Source of the DNA: Mesorhizobium sp. Root552
Lineage (GTDB): Bacteria; Pseudomonadota; Alphaproteobacteria; Rhizobiales; Rhizobiaceae
Assembly: GCF_001427285.1 (NCBI RefSeq)
Contig: NZ_LMFV01000045.1
Location: 15,676-79,675, forward strand
Length of the DNA: 64,000 bases
Reading direction: 5' to 3'
The notes under the pieces are model-generated. The model saw only the letters and a list, made by a program, of their open reading frames with translations. It did no database searches and was not told the origin of the DNA. The position numbers were made by a program, and so were the translations under genes. This document shows, piece after piece, positions 9,701 to 16,844 of this stretch (position 1 is its first letter; the number at the start of each line of letters is the position of its first letter).

Positions 9701-10639
9701 AAAGGCGTGACGATCGAAAATCTGAATGCCGCCGCGCTGCCGGCATTTCTGGCCAAGGCGGATGAGATCGGGCGCGATATCGATGCGCCGAAAACGGCGG
9801 CTTTCGCCCCGCAGATCGCGGCGCAGGGGAATTTCCCGGCGCAGGACGCGGATATCGCCTTCACCATCGCAAACGGCGTGCTGCGCGCGCCGCCGGTGAC
9901 CTTTGCCAACGCCGATTCGCAACTGAGCGCCGATCTCAGCGCCGACCTTACGGCGGGAACGGTGGCGGCGCATGGAACGATTGCCTACCAGGCCGGCGAT
10001 GATGCGCTGGTGGGGTCCGAGCCGGCGCTGAATTTCACCATCGAGGGAGCGCCTGCCGCGACGACGCGCAGCTTCGACAGCGCGCCGCTGGCCCAGTTCC
10101 TGACGCAACGGTCGCTGGAAAAGGAACAGCAGCGGGTCGAAGCGATGCAGGCTGTGCTTCTGGAAAAGCAGAGGCTGAGGCGCGAGGTCCGCTACTATGC
10201 GGCCTTGCAGACGGAGCGCGAGCGGGCGGCGGAGGAACTGCGCCGGCAGGAAGAAGAAGCGCGGCTGAAAGCCGAGGCCGAGGCGAAAGCCGCGGCAGAC
10301 GCGAGGGCAAAAGCCGAAGCGGAAGCAAAGGCGGCCGTGGAGGCGGAAGCTGCCGCAAAGGCCGAGGCAGACGCGAAAGCTGCGGACGAGGCGGCGAAGG
10401 CCGAGGCCGACCAGAAGGCGCGCGAAGAGGCGGAGCGGCAGAAGGCTGAACAGGCGATGCGGGAGGCAGAGGCGGAGCGGGCAAGGCTGGAAGCGGAGCG
10501 CAACAAGACGACGCAATTGCCCGGCGTGGAGCGCCAGCCGCTGCCGCCAGCCAACGACAATGCGCCCGCGCAAGAGCCGCAGCAGAATGCGGAGCCATTC
10601 TCGTTGGAGAATTTGTTGAAATCTCTGGATGGCGGCTGA
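6734..10639 (+). CDS. AsmA family envelope protein with Ala/Glu/Lys-rich C-terminal coiled coil
   Basis: A 1301-residue inner-membrane anchored, mostly periplasmic protein. It begins with a single membrane helix (LFVIVGGLFVLVLIAALAV) and the AsmA motif PPFIDWKGYRADFEREAS...LGRKVTVRGD. The AsmA-like C-terminal domain lies around residues 900-1120. AsmA-type proteins belong to the bridge-like family linked to phospholipid traffic and outer-membrane biogenesis. The last ~180 residues are unusual: a charged repetitive coiled coil of AEAKAAADARAKAEAEAK-type units (about 1140-1260), followed by a Pro-rich tail. The segment encoding the coiled coil could be length-variable. The gene is monocistronic, convergent with the RHH gene. 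Confidence 0.9.
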   Translation: MLARLFVIVGGLFVLVLIAALAVPPFIDWKGYRADFEREASAVLGRKVTVRGDATARLLPFPSVTFSDVAVAGGPDGQPAMTVETFSMDAELAPFLRGEVLIFDMRLVRPKGTIDVGSDGAIDWTVRPSSPFDASQIAIEKLTITDGEVKLHHGAGGRSHVLSEINSTVSAKSLIGPWRLDGSLLFDGLRSAVTASTGQVSGDGHMRLRLRLDPEAYPLTIETDGNARVENGALLYAGQFKMLEDDKGEVTLRDGSGEAVKVSDAKAEPGYRMNGKFSLDHKQLAIDEFRFETGPLDNPYTADGTASIAYGDEPRFRIEASGAQVQFDEAVGGEAKSGLTLAERVSGLEKALQTIPRPTIPGSVEVKLPAVVAGDTTIRDVHFSAEPAEGGWTVHSLGATLPGRSTLEAAGKLSTGDAFGFRGSLLLAVAQPSGFAAWLSKDVDEAIRRLPAAGFKADVDMTNGQQTFSNLELILGKAKFNGSIEAKEPGEARPSVAMQLKGGQLDVEGLAAFASIFVSDKGANRFADHDLDFQIVAGPVDAGGMTADKVDTALRLREGVLEVDRLAVTGLAGASISATGRIKDFPASPTGNLDATVVAVDLAPLIDAAAERYPGNVVLKGLAERAKAYGGLFEDARIDFVTSAAENGDGTTGLAVSAQGTTGGSAFSATLSAQGKMAELAKAPLALTFNARNDDATALLALYGLPALPLGLTGAGTTDIAAKGTLGDGLATTASLNGEDFKAGFDGSVAATAQGPAIKGTVSLEAADVEPWLMTAGVALPGMGTGTSAAFNAEADYANGLLVLGGLTGAVNEIAVSGDINAAIKGGKPLLTGAVVVDEVDLDPAAVMLFGDPSFAQAAKGWPTAPFAQASAVPFNAELDISTATLAAGRFATAYDATLSMKLDDDGLRVSGLKAKLFGGELSGMFELKNTDGTGLLNGQMAVSGADLSAALPNGGISGSGNFSSSVSTSGKSVDGMIAALSGSGTASLKGVTIENLNAAALPAFLAKADEIGRDIDAPKTAAFAPQIAAQGNFPAQDADIAFTIANGVLRAPPVTFANADSQLSADLSADLTAGTVAAHGTIAYQAGDDALVGSEPALNFTIEGAPAATTRSFDSAPLAQFLTQRSLEKEQQRVEAMQAVLLEKQRLRREVRYYAALQTERERAAEELRRQEEEARLKAEAEAKAAADARAKAEAEAKAAVEAEAAAKAEADAKAADEAAKAEADQKAREEAERQKAEQAMREAEAERARLEAERNKTTQLPGVERQPLPPANDNAPAQEPQQNAEPFSLENLLKSLDGG

Positions 10640-10701
10640 GCTTTAGCCGGATCGCGGTGCGCGGAATGGCCTGGCGGCCGTGCCAGGCGTCAGGTGTTGC
10701 G

Positions 10702-10917
10702 CTATCGGCGCTTGGCCCAGTCCAGCACATGAAGTCGGAGCGCGGACGACAGGTTGGCGGTGCGCGGGCGGTTTTCGTCGATTTCGGCGATCAGAGCGGC
10801 GAGCGGCATGTCGCGGGCGGCGGCAATGGCGACCAGATCGTCATGAAAGGGCCTTTCCAGCGAGTAGCTGGTGCGGTGGCCGCGAATGGTGACCGAGTGC
10901 TTTTCGACGATTGCCAT
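10702..10917 (-). CDS. ribbon-helix-helix domain protein (RHH_4 type)
   Basis: A 71-residue protein made almost entirely of one RHH_4-type ribbon-helix-helix domain: KHSVTIRGHRTSYSLERPFHDDLVAIAAARDMPLA. Such small proteins are common in Rhizobiales and are often mislabelled as aryl-sulfate sulfotransferases. It lies last in a minus-strand block after SspB and the DUF4169 gene, a grouping seen in other rhizobia. DNA binding is probable from the fold; its targets are unknown. Confidence 0.75.
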   Translation of the reverse strand: MAIVEKHSVTIRGHRTSYSLERPFHDDLVAIAAARDMPLAALIAEIDENRPRTANLSSALRLHVLDWAKRR

Positions 10918-10955
10918 CGCCGCTCACCGCGAGGCGGTGGGTGGGAACATGCCAG

Positions 10956-11153
10956 TCATTGATCGCCGGGTTCGTGGCCGGGCGAACGGCGGTGCGCGTC
11001 GAGGAAAGTTGTTGCCTTGCGCTCAAGCAGGCCTTCACGCTCGCGCTCGGCCTTGCTGCGGCCATGGATGGCGCGGTTTTCCGCAGCGATACGTTCCTTC
11101 TCGCTGCGTGCCTTGTGCTTACGGGCCTGGCGCAGGTTGACGATTTCGGCCAT
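10956..11153 (-). CDS. DUF4169 family protein
   Basis: A 65-residue, highly charged protein. It opens with the family signature MAEIVNLRQARKHKARSEKE and continues RIAAENRAIHGRSKAERE, matching DUF4169 in length and pattern. It is predicted to be helical and soluble. It sits between the sspB and RHH genes on the same strand with short gaps (23 and 38 bases), so co-transcription is likely. The family's function is not established. Confidence 0.8.
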   Translation of the reverse strand: MAEIVNLRQARKHKARSEKERIAAENRAIHGRSKAEREREGLLERKATTFLDAHRRSPGHEPGDQ

Positions 11154-11176
11154 CGCGATGCGCCCCTTGCGGCGGT

Positions 11177-11719
11177 CTACTTCTTGCGGAAGGCGTCGAG
11201 CGAAACGACGTCGGCTCCCTTGCCTGCCGATGCGTCGGCGGCGGGTTCCTTCTTTTCCGTCTCGGCGGATTTTTTCTTCGAAGCCGGCGCGGGCTTTGCT
11301 TCCGCGACGATGGAAATCGGCGGTGCCTCGGGTTCGGCGGGCTCGGCTGCTTCCGAGGGTTCGGACTTGACGTCGAATTCGAGCTCGAAGTTCACCGAGG
11401 GGTCATAGAAGCCGCGTACGGCAGAGAACGGGATCTCCAGCTTTTCGGGAATGTCGGAGAAGGAAAGGCCGATTTCGAAGCCGGTGTCGGTTACTTTCAG
11501 GTCCCAGTACTGGAACTGGATGACGATGGTCATCTGTTCGGGATAGCGCTCGCGCAGGCGGCTGGAAATGCGTACGCCGGGTGCGCCGGTGAGGAATGTG
11601 ATGAAGAAATGATGGTTGCCGGGCAGGCCGGCGCGCGCGACTTCGGCCAGCACCTTGCGCATCACGCCGCGCAGGGCTTCCTGGGCGAGAATGTCGTAGC
11701 GGATGTGGTCGTCGGCCAT
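11177..11719 (-). CDS. sspB: SspB-type ClpXP adaptor, alphaproteobacterial form
   Basis: A 180-residue adaptor that delivers ssrA-tagged proteins to the ClpXP protease. The core (DDHIRYDILAQEALRGVMRKVLAE, GNHHFFITF, GVRISSRLRERYPEQMTIVIQFQYWDL) is the SspB-alpha fold. The tail is acidic and Ala/Pro/Lys-rich and ends in DVVSLDAFRKK, the usual place of the ClpX-docking peptide. The start MADDHIRYD is chosen over an in-frame upstream ATG at 11836 because the extra 39 residues do not fit the family. The gene lies about 900 bases from ssrA itself, so tag and adaptor are near neighbours. Confidence 0.9.
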   Translation of the reverse strand: MADDHIRYDILAQEALRGVMRKVLAEVARAGLPGNHHFFITFLTGAPGVRISSRLRERYPEQMTIVIQFQYWDLKVTDTGFEIGLSFSDIPEKLEIPFSAVRGFYDPSVNFELEFDVKSEPSEAAEPAEPEAPPISIVAEAKPAPASKKKSAETEKKEPAADASAGKGADVVSLDAFRKK

Positions 11720-11848
11720 GGGTAGTCCCGTTGAATCGCCTGAATAGCTGTAATGAAGCTTGGGGGCCTCGTAAACCGCATATACGTCAACCGCATATAG
11801 AAGACTGAGCGGGACGCGCCAGATGTGCGCCTGCAATTTTGCCTTGAG

Positions 11849-12436
11849 CTACCGCAGCGGGTGCGGATCGCGGGCCGAAACGCTGGATTGCAAGCCGCTT
11901 TCGGCGAGAAGAAAGCGGACGCGCTCGTCGAGCGGGGCGCGCGGCAACGGCACCAGCTCATAGCCGAGGCTGGAATAGGTTTCGACCATCGCGGCGTGGG
12001 TAAGTTCGGCTTCCGCCAAGGTCTGGTGGCGTTCAGTATCTTGCGTGAAGATTTCCGGCCAAGGCGGCGCGATGAAGACGCTGCGCCGGTAGCGGTGCAG
12101 CCTTGCCGCTTCAAGCATGTACGGCGGGACGGCAAGGCCGTTCAGCTTGAGATAGCCGATGGTATCGGGGATGCCGCGGTCGAAGAACACGGGGCCTGAC
12201 TCGGCGCCGGCTGCTGCATGGGAGCGCAATTCCCAACAGAGCATCAGTTCGGCAAAGAGCGCGGCATCGCGCCAGGGCAGGGCCGGGCCGCCGATTGCCT
12301 GCTGGTGCTGGATAATGCCGCGTCCGGCCTCGGGCGAGGTGGCGAAGCCCCGGCGGCGCAATGCTTCGATCAGTGTCGTCTTGCCGGAACCGGGGCCGCC
12401 GGTGATGACGATGAAGCGATTGGCAAGGTCTGGCAT
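11849..12436 (-). CDS. AAA_28-type P-loop ATPase
   Basis: A cytosolic P-loop protein of 195 residues. It begins MPDLANRFIVITGGPGSGKTTLIEAL, giving a Walker A of GGPGSGKTT, and continues with ATSPEAGRGIIQHQQ and VFFDRGIPDTIGYL, the pattern of the AAA_28 (NadR/kinase-like) family. The start at 12436 is preferred over 12481 because CGGAAAG precedes it while the longer form has no ribosome-binding site. It is separate from the sspB block by 129 bases. A phosphotransfer role on a small metabolite is possible, but no substrate is indicated. Confidence 0.8.
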   Translation of the reverse strand: MPDLANRFIVITGGPGSGKTTLIEALRRRGFATSPEAGRGIIQHQQAIGGPALPWRDAALFAELMLCWELRSHAAAGAESGPVFFDRGIPDTIGYLKLNGLAVPPYMLEAARLHRYRRSVFIAPPWPEIFTQDTERHQTLAEAELTHAAMVETYSSLGYELVPLPRAPLDERVRFLLAESGLQSSVSARDPHPLR

Positions 12437-12555
12437 GTGGCTTTCCGAAGGGGAGGCTGGCTTAGGGAAGAAATGACGCACAGGTTCATGGACGCAGAAG
12501 CGCGTGCAACCTGGAATGGCGGTAGGTCTACGAGGCGGAAATGTGGGAGAAGTGG

Positions 12556-12758
12556 AGGTTTCTGTTGCCAGGTACCTCCGAACCCCGCCTAGAGGGGCTA
12601 ACCCCTAGGGCTTGATTCGAGACTGTCGCACCGCATTAAGCAGCGAGACGTGCCTCAGCATAGTTGTCGTTTGCAACTATAAGTTTAGCCCGATAACGGT
12701 GGTACAATGCCGGGCAAAAGTACGATCTTTACACCTTCGTCGATCCTATTTCGCCCCC
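12556..12758 (-). ncRNA. ssrA: tmRNA coding piece (permuted two-piece ssrA)
   Basis: On the minus strand the RNA starts at 12758 with GGGGGCGAAATAGGATCGAC, the alphaproteobacterial equivalent of the tmRNA 5' end. The tag reading frame runs from 12674 to 12636: GCA resume codon, then ANDNYAEARLAA and a TAA stop. This is the tag typical of Mesorhizobium-like rhizobia. Beyond it lie hairpins consistent with pseudoknots, including an AGGGG/CCCCT stem near 12590-12610 and a GGAGGT...ACCTCC stem near 12556-12585. The exact 3' end of this piece is approximate. The alanine identity pair G3-U70 is kept when the acceptor stem is formed with the other piece. Confidence 0.92.
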
Positions 12759-12792
12759 AGCAAAAGCCGCCCCGCATGCGCACGGCGGTTTT

Positions 12793-12890
12793 TGGTGGAG
12801 GCGCCGGGTACCGCCCCCGGGTCCGAACGGCTTATTTCATCGCCCATTTATCGCCATAGTCGGTCAAGCCGACGAACCGAATATAGGGGG
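12793..12890 (-). ncRNA. ssrA: tmRNA acceptor piece (3' half, encoded upstream in the permuted gene)
   Basis: Read on the minus strand, this segment ends in ...CGGCGCCTCCACCA at 12793, so CCA is encoded. The T-arm has the unusual alphaproteobacterial GGACCCGGGGGCGGTACCC. CGCCUCC pairs with GGGGGCG at the start of the coding piece (G1-C, G2-C, G3-U, G4-C, G5-C, C6-G, G7-C). The 34-base spacer 12759-12792 would be excised from the precursor, as in Caulobacter and other alphaproteobacteria. The 5' boundary near 12890 is an estimate. Confidence 0.88.
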
Positions 12891-13086
12891 CGGCGTCGGC
12901 AAATGGAAGAGCGGCAGGCCCGTGGTTGTTGTCTACCGGGATTGCAACGCAAAGTCTTGACTCTGTACGCCAGTTTCCACGAAGGTTCGCCGGTGGTGCA
13001 GGGGGACTCACCTAGCGTGCAGGTTGCAGCAGATGCCCATCCCCCGGCGCCTGATGTGAAATTTGGCTCCGATGAGGGGAAATTCC

Positions 13087-13395
13087 ATGGCTGACTACCT
13101 TGCAGACGTGAAGAAGTACGATGCCGGCGCTGATGCCGCTGTGGTCGAAAAGATCGTGAAGCATCTGGGCATTGCGCTTCGAAACAAGGATTCTTCGCTT
13201 GTTGCCGCCAGCGACAAGAAGGAACTCGACCGCGTGCGCGACAATTGGGGCGTGAAGAAGCTTGGCGTCGATGCAGCCAAGGCGGAAGCCGCTGTCGCCA
13301 AAGTTGCCAAGGCCATGGCCGCCGACAGCTCGAAAGGCCGCGTGACCTTCTATTATCTGGTTGCAAAGGAACTCAGCAAACTCAAATCCCTGTAA
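13087..13395 (+). CDS. DUF2853 family protein
   Basis: A 102-residue small soluble protein (MADYLADVKKYDAGADAAVV...). It shows the DUF2853 core, KIVKHLGIALRNKDSSLVAASDKKELDRVRDNW, and ends in TFYYLVAKELSKLKSL. The start is supported by GAGGGG 8 bases upstream; an upstream in-frame ATG at 13063 adds eight residues foreign to the family. Structures of the family show a small helical bundle without a known role. The gene stands alone between ssrA and thyA and is followed directly by a palindromic repeat. Confidence 0.85.
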   Translation: MADYLADVKKYDAGADAAVVEKIVKHLGIALRNKDSSLVAASDKKELDRVRDNWGVKKLGVDAAKAEAAVAKVAKAMAADSSKGRVTFYYLVAKELSKLKSL

Positions 13396-13408
13396 TTGTT
13401 TCACGCCA

Positions 13409-13513
13409 TGGTGGGCTGCAATTGGCGATTTTCTGCGCTACCGGTGCTCACGTACCTTAAGTACGCTCCGCTCCGGTTCTCGAACATCGCCATTTTCGTC
13501 TCACCCTGACGCG
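13409..13513. repeat. palindromic intergenic repeat, family 1, copy A
   Basis: One of a family of ~105-base imperfect palindromes in this window. Shared marks are GCTGCAATTGGCGATTTTCT at the left, CGGTGCTCACGTAC-n5-GTACGCTCCGCTCCGG in the middle, and TTCTCGAA plus a complement of the left arm (ATCGCCATTTTCG) before CTCACCCTGAC. It starts just after the DUF2853 stop codon and could fold into a long hairpin. Confidence 0.85.
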
Positions 13514-13698
13514 AAACGTCCGCGCCCGAAAGATTGACCTTATGATAAGGCCATCGGGTAGCTGTTCCCTCGGCTTCGATGCCTTGTCGCGTTGAAGCTG
13601 TGGGCGTGGCTGCGCCGGGGGCGGTTTCGGGTATTCGGTAACGGATTGCGGGGCTATACTGACCCTCCACCGAATCGCATGGCAATCGGACGGGACCG

Positions 13699-14493
13699 AT
13701 GCGGCAATATCTCGATCTCCTGCAGCATGTGCTGGACAACGGCACCGACCGGGGCGACCGCACCGGGACGGGTACACGTTCCGTATTCGGCTACCAGATG
13801 CGCTTCGATCTCGAACGCGGCTTTCCGGTCATCACGACGAAAAAGCTGCACCTGAAGTCGATCATCCATGAGCTTTTGTGGTTCCTGGCCGGCGACACCA
13901 ATATCAAATATCTCAACGACCACGGCGTCACCATCTGGGACGAGTGGGCGGACGAGAAAGGCGATCTCGGCCCGGTCTACGGACGCCAATGGCGCTCATG
14001 GCCCGATGGCGATGGTGGTGAGATCGACCAGATCGCGAATCTTCTCATAGAGTTGCGGCGAAATCCTCAATCGCGCCGACTGATCGTGTCGGCCTGGAAC
14101 CCGGCGCAAGTGGACGACATGGCCTTGCCGCCTTGCCACTGCCTGTTCCAGTTCTACGTTTCCAACGGCCGGCTGTCATGCCAGCTTTACCAGCGCTCGG
14201 CGGACATCTTCCTCGGCGTGCCGTTCAATATCGCGTCCTACGCGCTGCTGACCATGATAGTGGCGCAGGTGACGGGGCTGAAGGCGGGTGACTTCGTGCA
14301 TACGCTGGGCGACGCACACATCTACAGCAATCATTTCGAACAGGCGCGCGAGCAGCTTACCCGCACGCCCAAGCCGTTGCCGACGATGTGGATCAATCCG
14401 AAAGTGGACGACCTGTTTGCTTTCCGCTTCGAGGACTTCCGGCTGGACAACTACGTTGCCGATGCCTCGATCAAGGCACCAATCGCGGTTTGA
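13699..14493 (+). CDS. thyA: thymidylate synthase
   Basis: A 264-residue cytosolic enzyme that methylates dUMP to dTMP with methylene-tetrahydrofolate. Key motifs are [18 protein letters not shown] near the N-terminus, the catalytic Cys in [12 protein letters not shown] (about residue 146), the dUMP-binding [21 protein letters not shown], and the end [21 protein letters not shown]. Length and motifs are those of a standard active ThyA. In many rhizobia folA follows directly; here about 6 kb of other genes intervene. A partial second copy of the 3' end lies immediately downstream (14605-14689). Confidence 0.97.
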   Translation: MRQYLDLLQHVLDNGTDRGDRTGTGTRSVFGYQMRFDLERGFPVITTKKLHLKSIIHELLWFLAGDTNIKYLNDHGVTIWDEWADEKGDLGPVYGRQWRSWPDGDGGEIDQIANLLIELRRNPQSRRLIVSAWNPAQVDDMALPPCHCLFQFYVSNGRLSCQLYQRSADIFLGVPFNIASYALLTMIVAQVTGLKAGDFVHTLGDAHIYSNHFEQAREQLTRTPKPLPTMWINPKVDDLFAFRFEDFRLDNYVADASIKAPIAV

Positions 14494-14604
14494 ACGGAAA
14501 GCTGTCGCTAGGGTCAGGCCCTATTAATCCCGTCCGATCCGAAGGACGATCGAACTGGCGTCGAACTGCTGCGCCAAAGTCCTCGACCGGGGGGACGACC
14601 CCGT

Positions 14605-14689
14605 TTCGAGGACTTCCGGCTGGACAAATATGTTGCCGATGCCTCGATCAAGGCGCCGATTGCGGTTTGAGCGGAAAGCTGGTCGCTAG
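14605..14689 (+). pseudogene. partial duplicate of the thyA 3' end
   Basis: This repeats the last ~65 coding bases of thyA, its stop codon and ~20 bases beyond (14427-14510). Within the coding part there are five differences, all at codon third positions; four are silent and one changes N to K. That pattern suggests the copy diverged while still part of a working thyA, then was captured, rather than arising by recent local duplication. It has no start and is non-functional. Bases 14511-14604 between the copies contain no recognisable gene. Confidence 0.85.
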
Positions 14690-14892
14690 CTTACTGCGAC
14701 CATGACGTCGGATGCCTTGATGACGGCATAGGCTTCCGCGCCGACCTTAAGCTTCAGCTCATCGACTGCCTCGTTGGTGATCGAAGCGGTGACGATCGCG
14801 CCGCCGATGTCGATGCGCACATGTGCCGTGGTCGCACCCTTGGCAACCTCGACAATCTTGCCCTTGAGCTGGTTGCGTGCGCTGATTTTCAT
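14686..14892 (-). CDS. mop: Mop/TOBE molybdate-binding protein (molbindin)
   Basis: A 68-residue single Mop domain: MKISARNQLKGKIVEVAKGATTAHVRIDIGGAIVTASITNEAV. The motif ISARNQLKGKI and the length match molbindins, which oligomerise to store or buffer molybdate in the cytoplasm. AGGAG lies 7 bases before the start. It is divergent from modA, with the ModE-like operator in the shared intergenic region, so Mo-dependent control of both directions is plausible. Confidence 0.9.
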   Translation of the reverse strand: MKISARNQLKGKIVEVAKGATTAHVRIDIGGAIVTASITNEAVDELKLKVGAEAYAVIKASDVMVAVS

Positions 14893-15075
14893 GTGAAGTC
14901 TCCTGATGTGATGCCGGTCGCCTTTATATGGAAAAGCTTGTGTCTTGGCGATGGCATGCCGATCTGGCCACCCGATTTTCCAGCTTTTCGACCTGCTTAA
15001 AGCTCGGGCTGCACCTCATTGTTCCCAAAGGGTGGGGGGAACAATTTTTGGACAATCCCGAGCAAAAGACTTCCA

Positions 15076-15100
15076 TTGTTATATTCAGATGGATATATCG
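15076..15100. promoter_or_regulatory. ModE-box-like operator
   Basis: GTTATAT and ATATATCG form an imperfect inverted repeat around the spacer tcagatgg, the layout of known ModE boxes (CGnTATAT-n6-8-ATATAaCG). It lies about 60 bases before the modA start and between divergent mop and modABC. A modE-like gene closes the operon, which supports autoregulation by molybdate. No footprint exists, so binding is inferred. Confidence 0.65.
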
Positions 15101-15159
15101 TTTTGCGGCTTTGGCCAGATTAATTGGCAATAGAGTTGCGACAGCTCAGGGAGATTTTC

Positions 15160-15963
15160 ATGTTGACGGGTAAGGGTTTTGGTTTGAAGGCGCTCGCCGC
15201 CGCCGGCGGTTTTGCCGCGATGATGATGGCGATGGCGCCGGCAGCGCAGGCCGACGACGAGGTGATCGTGTTCGCCGCTGCGAGCCTGAAGAACGCCCTC
15301 GATGCGGTGAATACGGCCTGCCAGCCGGAAGTTGGCGAAGCTGCCAAGATTTCCTATGCGGCAAGCTCCGCATTGGCCAAGCAGATCGAGGAAGGCGCGC
15401 CGGCCGACGTGTTCATCTCCGCCGATCTCGACTGGATGAAGTATCTTTCCGAGAAGAAGCTGACCAAGACTGACACCGAAGTGCAGTTGCTCGGCAACCG
15501 TATCGTGCTGGTTGCGCCGAAGGATTCAAAGGCCGAGGTAAAGCTTGAGAAGGGCGCGGATCTGGCTGCGGTGATCGGCGACGGCAGGCTGGCGATGGGT
15601 GACGTCAAGGCGGTTCCAGCCGGCAAGTACGGCAAGGAAGCGCTGGAATCGCTTGGCATGTGGAGCTCGGTTGAGGGCAAGCTCGCCCAGGCCGAAAACG
15701 TGCGCGCCGCGCTGAAGCTGGTGGCGACGGGTGAGGCTGCGGCCGGCATCGTCTATGCGACCGACGCCGTTGCGGAGCCCGGCGTCAAGGTCATCGGCAC
15801 GTTCCCGGAAGATTCGCACAAGCCGATCATCTACCCGGTTGCGCAGACTGCGGAATCCAAGGACGACGATACGCCGGCTTTCCTCAAGTGCCTGCGCACC
15901 GATGCGGCCAAGAAGCTGTTCGAAGAGCAGGGCTTCACGGTTCTGGCGCCAGCCAGCAACTGA
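15160..15963 (+). CDS. modA: molybdate ABC transporter, periplasmic binding protein
   Basis: A 267-residue secreted binding protein. A Sec signal peptide (MLTGKGFGLKALAAAGGFAAMMMAMAPAAQA, cleavage after AQA) precedes the mature DDEVIVFAAASLKNALDAV start typical of ModA. EEGAPADVFISADLDWMKYL and AGIVYATDA are also family motifs for oxyanion binding. The start at 15160 has CAGGGAGA just upstream; a longer in-frame form from 15124 lacks this. It feeds molybdate to ModB/ModC. A divergent palindromic repeat (about 15980-16085) lies between modA and modB. Confidence 0.95.
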   Translation: MLTGKGFGLKALAAAGGFAAMMMAMAPAAQADDEVIVFAAASLKNALDAVNTACQPEVGEAAKISYAASSALAKQIEEGAPADVFISADLDWMKYLSEKKLTKTDTEVQLLGNRIVLVAPKDSKAEVKLEKGADLAAVIGDGRLAMGDVKAVPAGKYGKEALESLGMWSSVEGKLAQAENVRAALKLVATGEAAAGIVYATDAVAEPGVKVIGTFPEDSHKPIIYPVAQTAESKDDDTPAFLKCLRTDAAKKLFEEQGFTVLAPASN

Positions 15964-15979
15964 GGTGTTGTGTTGAAAT

Positions 15980-16085
15980 TCGGCTGACGACAGCCTGCGA
16001 ATGGCGTTTTTCCGTAGCGCCGGTGCTGATGCGCGTTGCATGCATTCTGTCCCGGTTCTCGAAGATCGCCATTGCGGGCTTGCGT
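15980..16085. repeat. palindromic intergenic repeat, family 1, copy B (diverged)
   Basis: It keeps the pattern AGCCTGCGAATGGCG, GCGCCGGTGCTGATGCG, CCCGGTTCTCGAAGATCGCCATT and GGCTTGCG of the other copies, but the central arms have drifted. It sits inside the mod operon between modA and modB, so it must be transcribed. Confidence 0.65.
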
Positions 16086-16139
16086 TGGCCTGAATATCAA
16101 CAGACCCTGACATCCAACCGGACGTTTCAGAAGTAAGAC

Positions 16140-16844
16140 ATGAACTGGCTGCTGGACCTCACTCCCGACGAATGGAATGCGGTCCGGCTGTCGATCAAGG
16201 TGGCGACGGTGGCGATGCTGGCCAGCGTTCCGCCCGCCATATTCATTGCCTATGCGTTGGCGCGCTGGCGCTTCTGGGGCAAGACGATGGTGAACGGGCT
16301 CGTCCATCTGCCGCTGGTGCTGCCGCCAGTGGTGACGGGCTACCTGCTTTTGCTGGCGTTTGGCCGACGCGGCCCGGCGGGGGCGTTTTTGGCTGAACAT
16401 TTCGGCATTGTCTTTTCCTTCCGCTGGACGGGCGCCGCACTTGCCTGCGCGGTGATGGGTTTTCCGCTGATGGTGAGGGCAATCCGGCTTTCCATCGAAT
16501 CGGTCGACCGCAAGCTCGAGGCCGCCGCCGGAACGCTGGGGGCCAATCCGCTATGGGTGTTCACGATCGTGACGCTGCCACTGATCCTGCCCGGCATCAT
16601 TGCCGGTGCGATCCTGTCCTTCGCCAAGGCGATGGGCGAGTTTGGCGCGACCATTACGTTTGTTTCCAACATTCCGGGCGAAACGCAGACGCTGCCCTCG
16701 GCGATCTATACTTTCACGCAGGTGCCGGGCGGCGACGAAGGGGCGCTGAGGCTGACGCTTATCAGTATCGTTATTTCGATGCTGGCACTGGTTGCATCTG
16801 AGGTGCTGGCGCGCCGGGTTGGCAAGCGGATGGACATCGAATGA
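16140..16844 (+). CDS. modB: molybdate ABC transporter permease
   Basis: A 234-residue inner-membrane permease with five or six predicted helices. It starts MNWLLDLTPDEWNAVRLSIKVATVA, and the EAA-like loop LEAAAGTLGANPLWVFTIVTLPLILPGI, which contacts ModC, is clear. VLPPVVTGYLLLLAFGRRGP is another ModB hallmark. Its last bases overlap the modC start by 4 (ATGA), showing translational coupling. Complete and standard in length. Confidence 0.95.
   Translation: MNWLLDLTPDEWNAVRLSIKVATVAMLASVPPAIFIAYALARWRFWGKTMVNGLVHLPLVLPPVVTGYLLLLAFGRRGPAGAFLAEHFGIVFSFRWTGAALACAVMGFPLMVRAIRLSIESVDRKLEAAAGTLGANPLWVFTIVTLPLILPGIIAGAILSFAKAMGEFGATITFVSNIPGETQTLPSAIYTFTQVPGGDEGALRLTLISIVISMLALVASEVLARRVGKRMDIE

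Noticed and set aside
12612..13094. 160-codon ORF across ssrA
   Set aside because: It overlaps both tmRNA pieces, which have clear structural marks on the other strand.
14924..15130. 68-codon minus-strand ORF upstream of mop
   Set aside because: It covers the ModE-like operator region and has no coding features.
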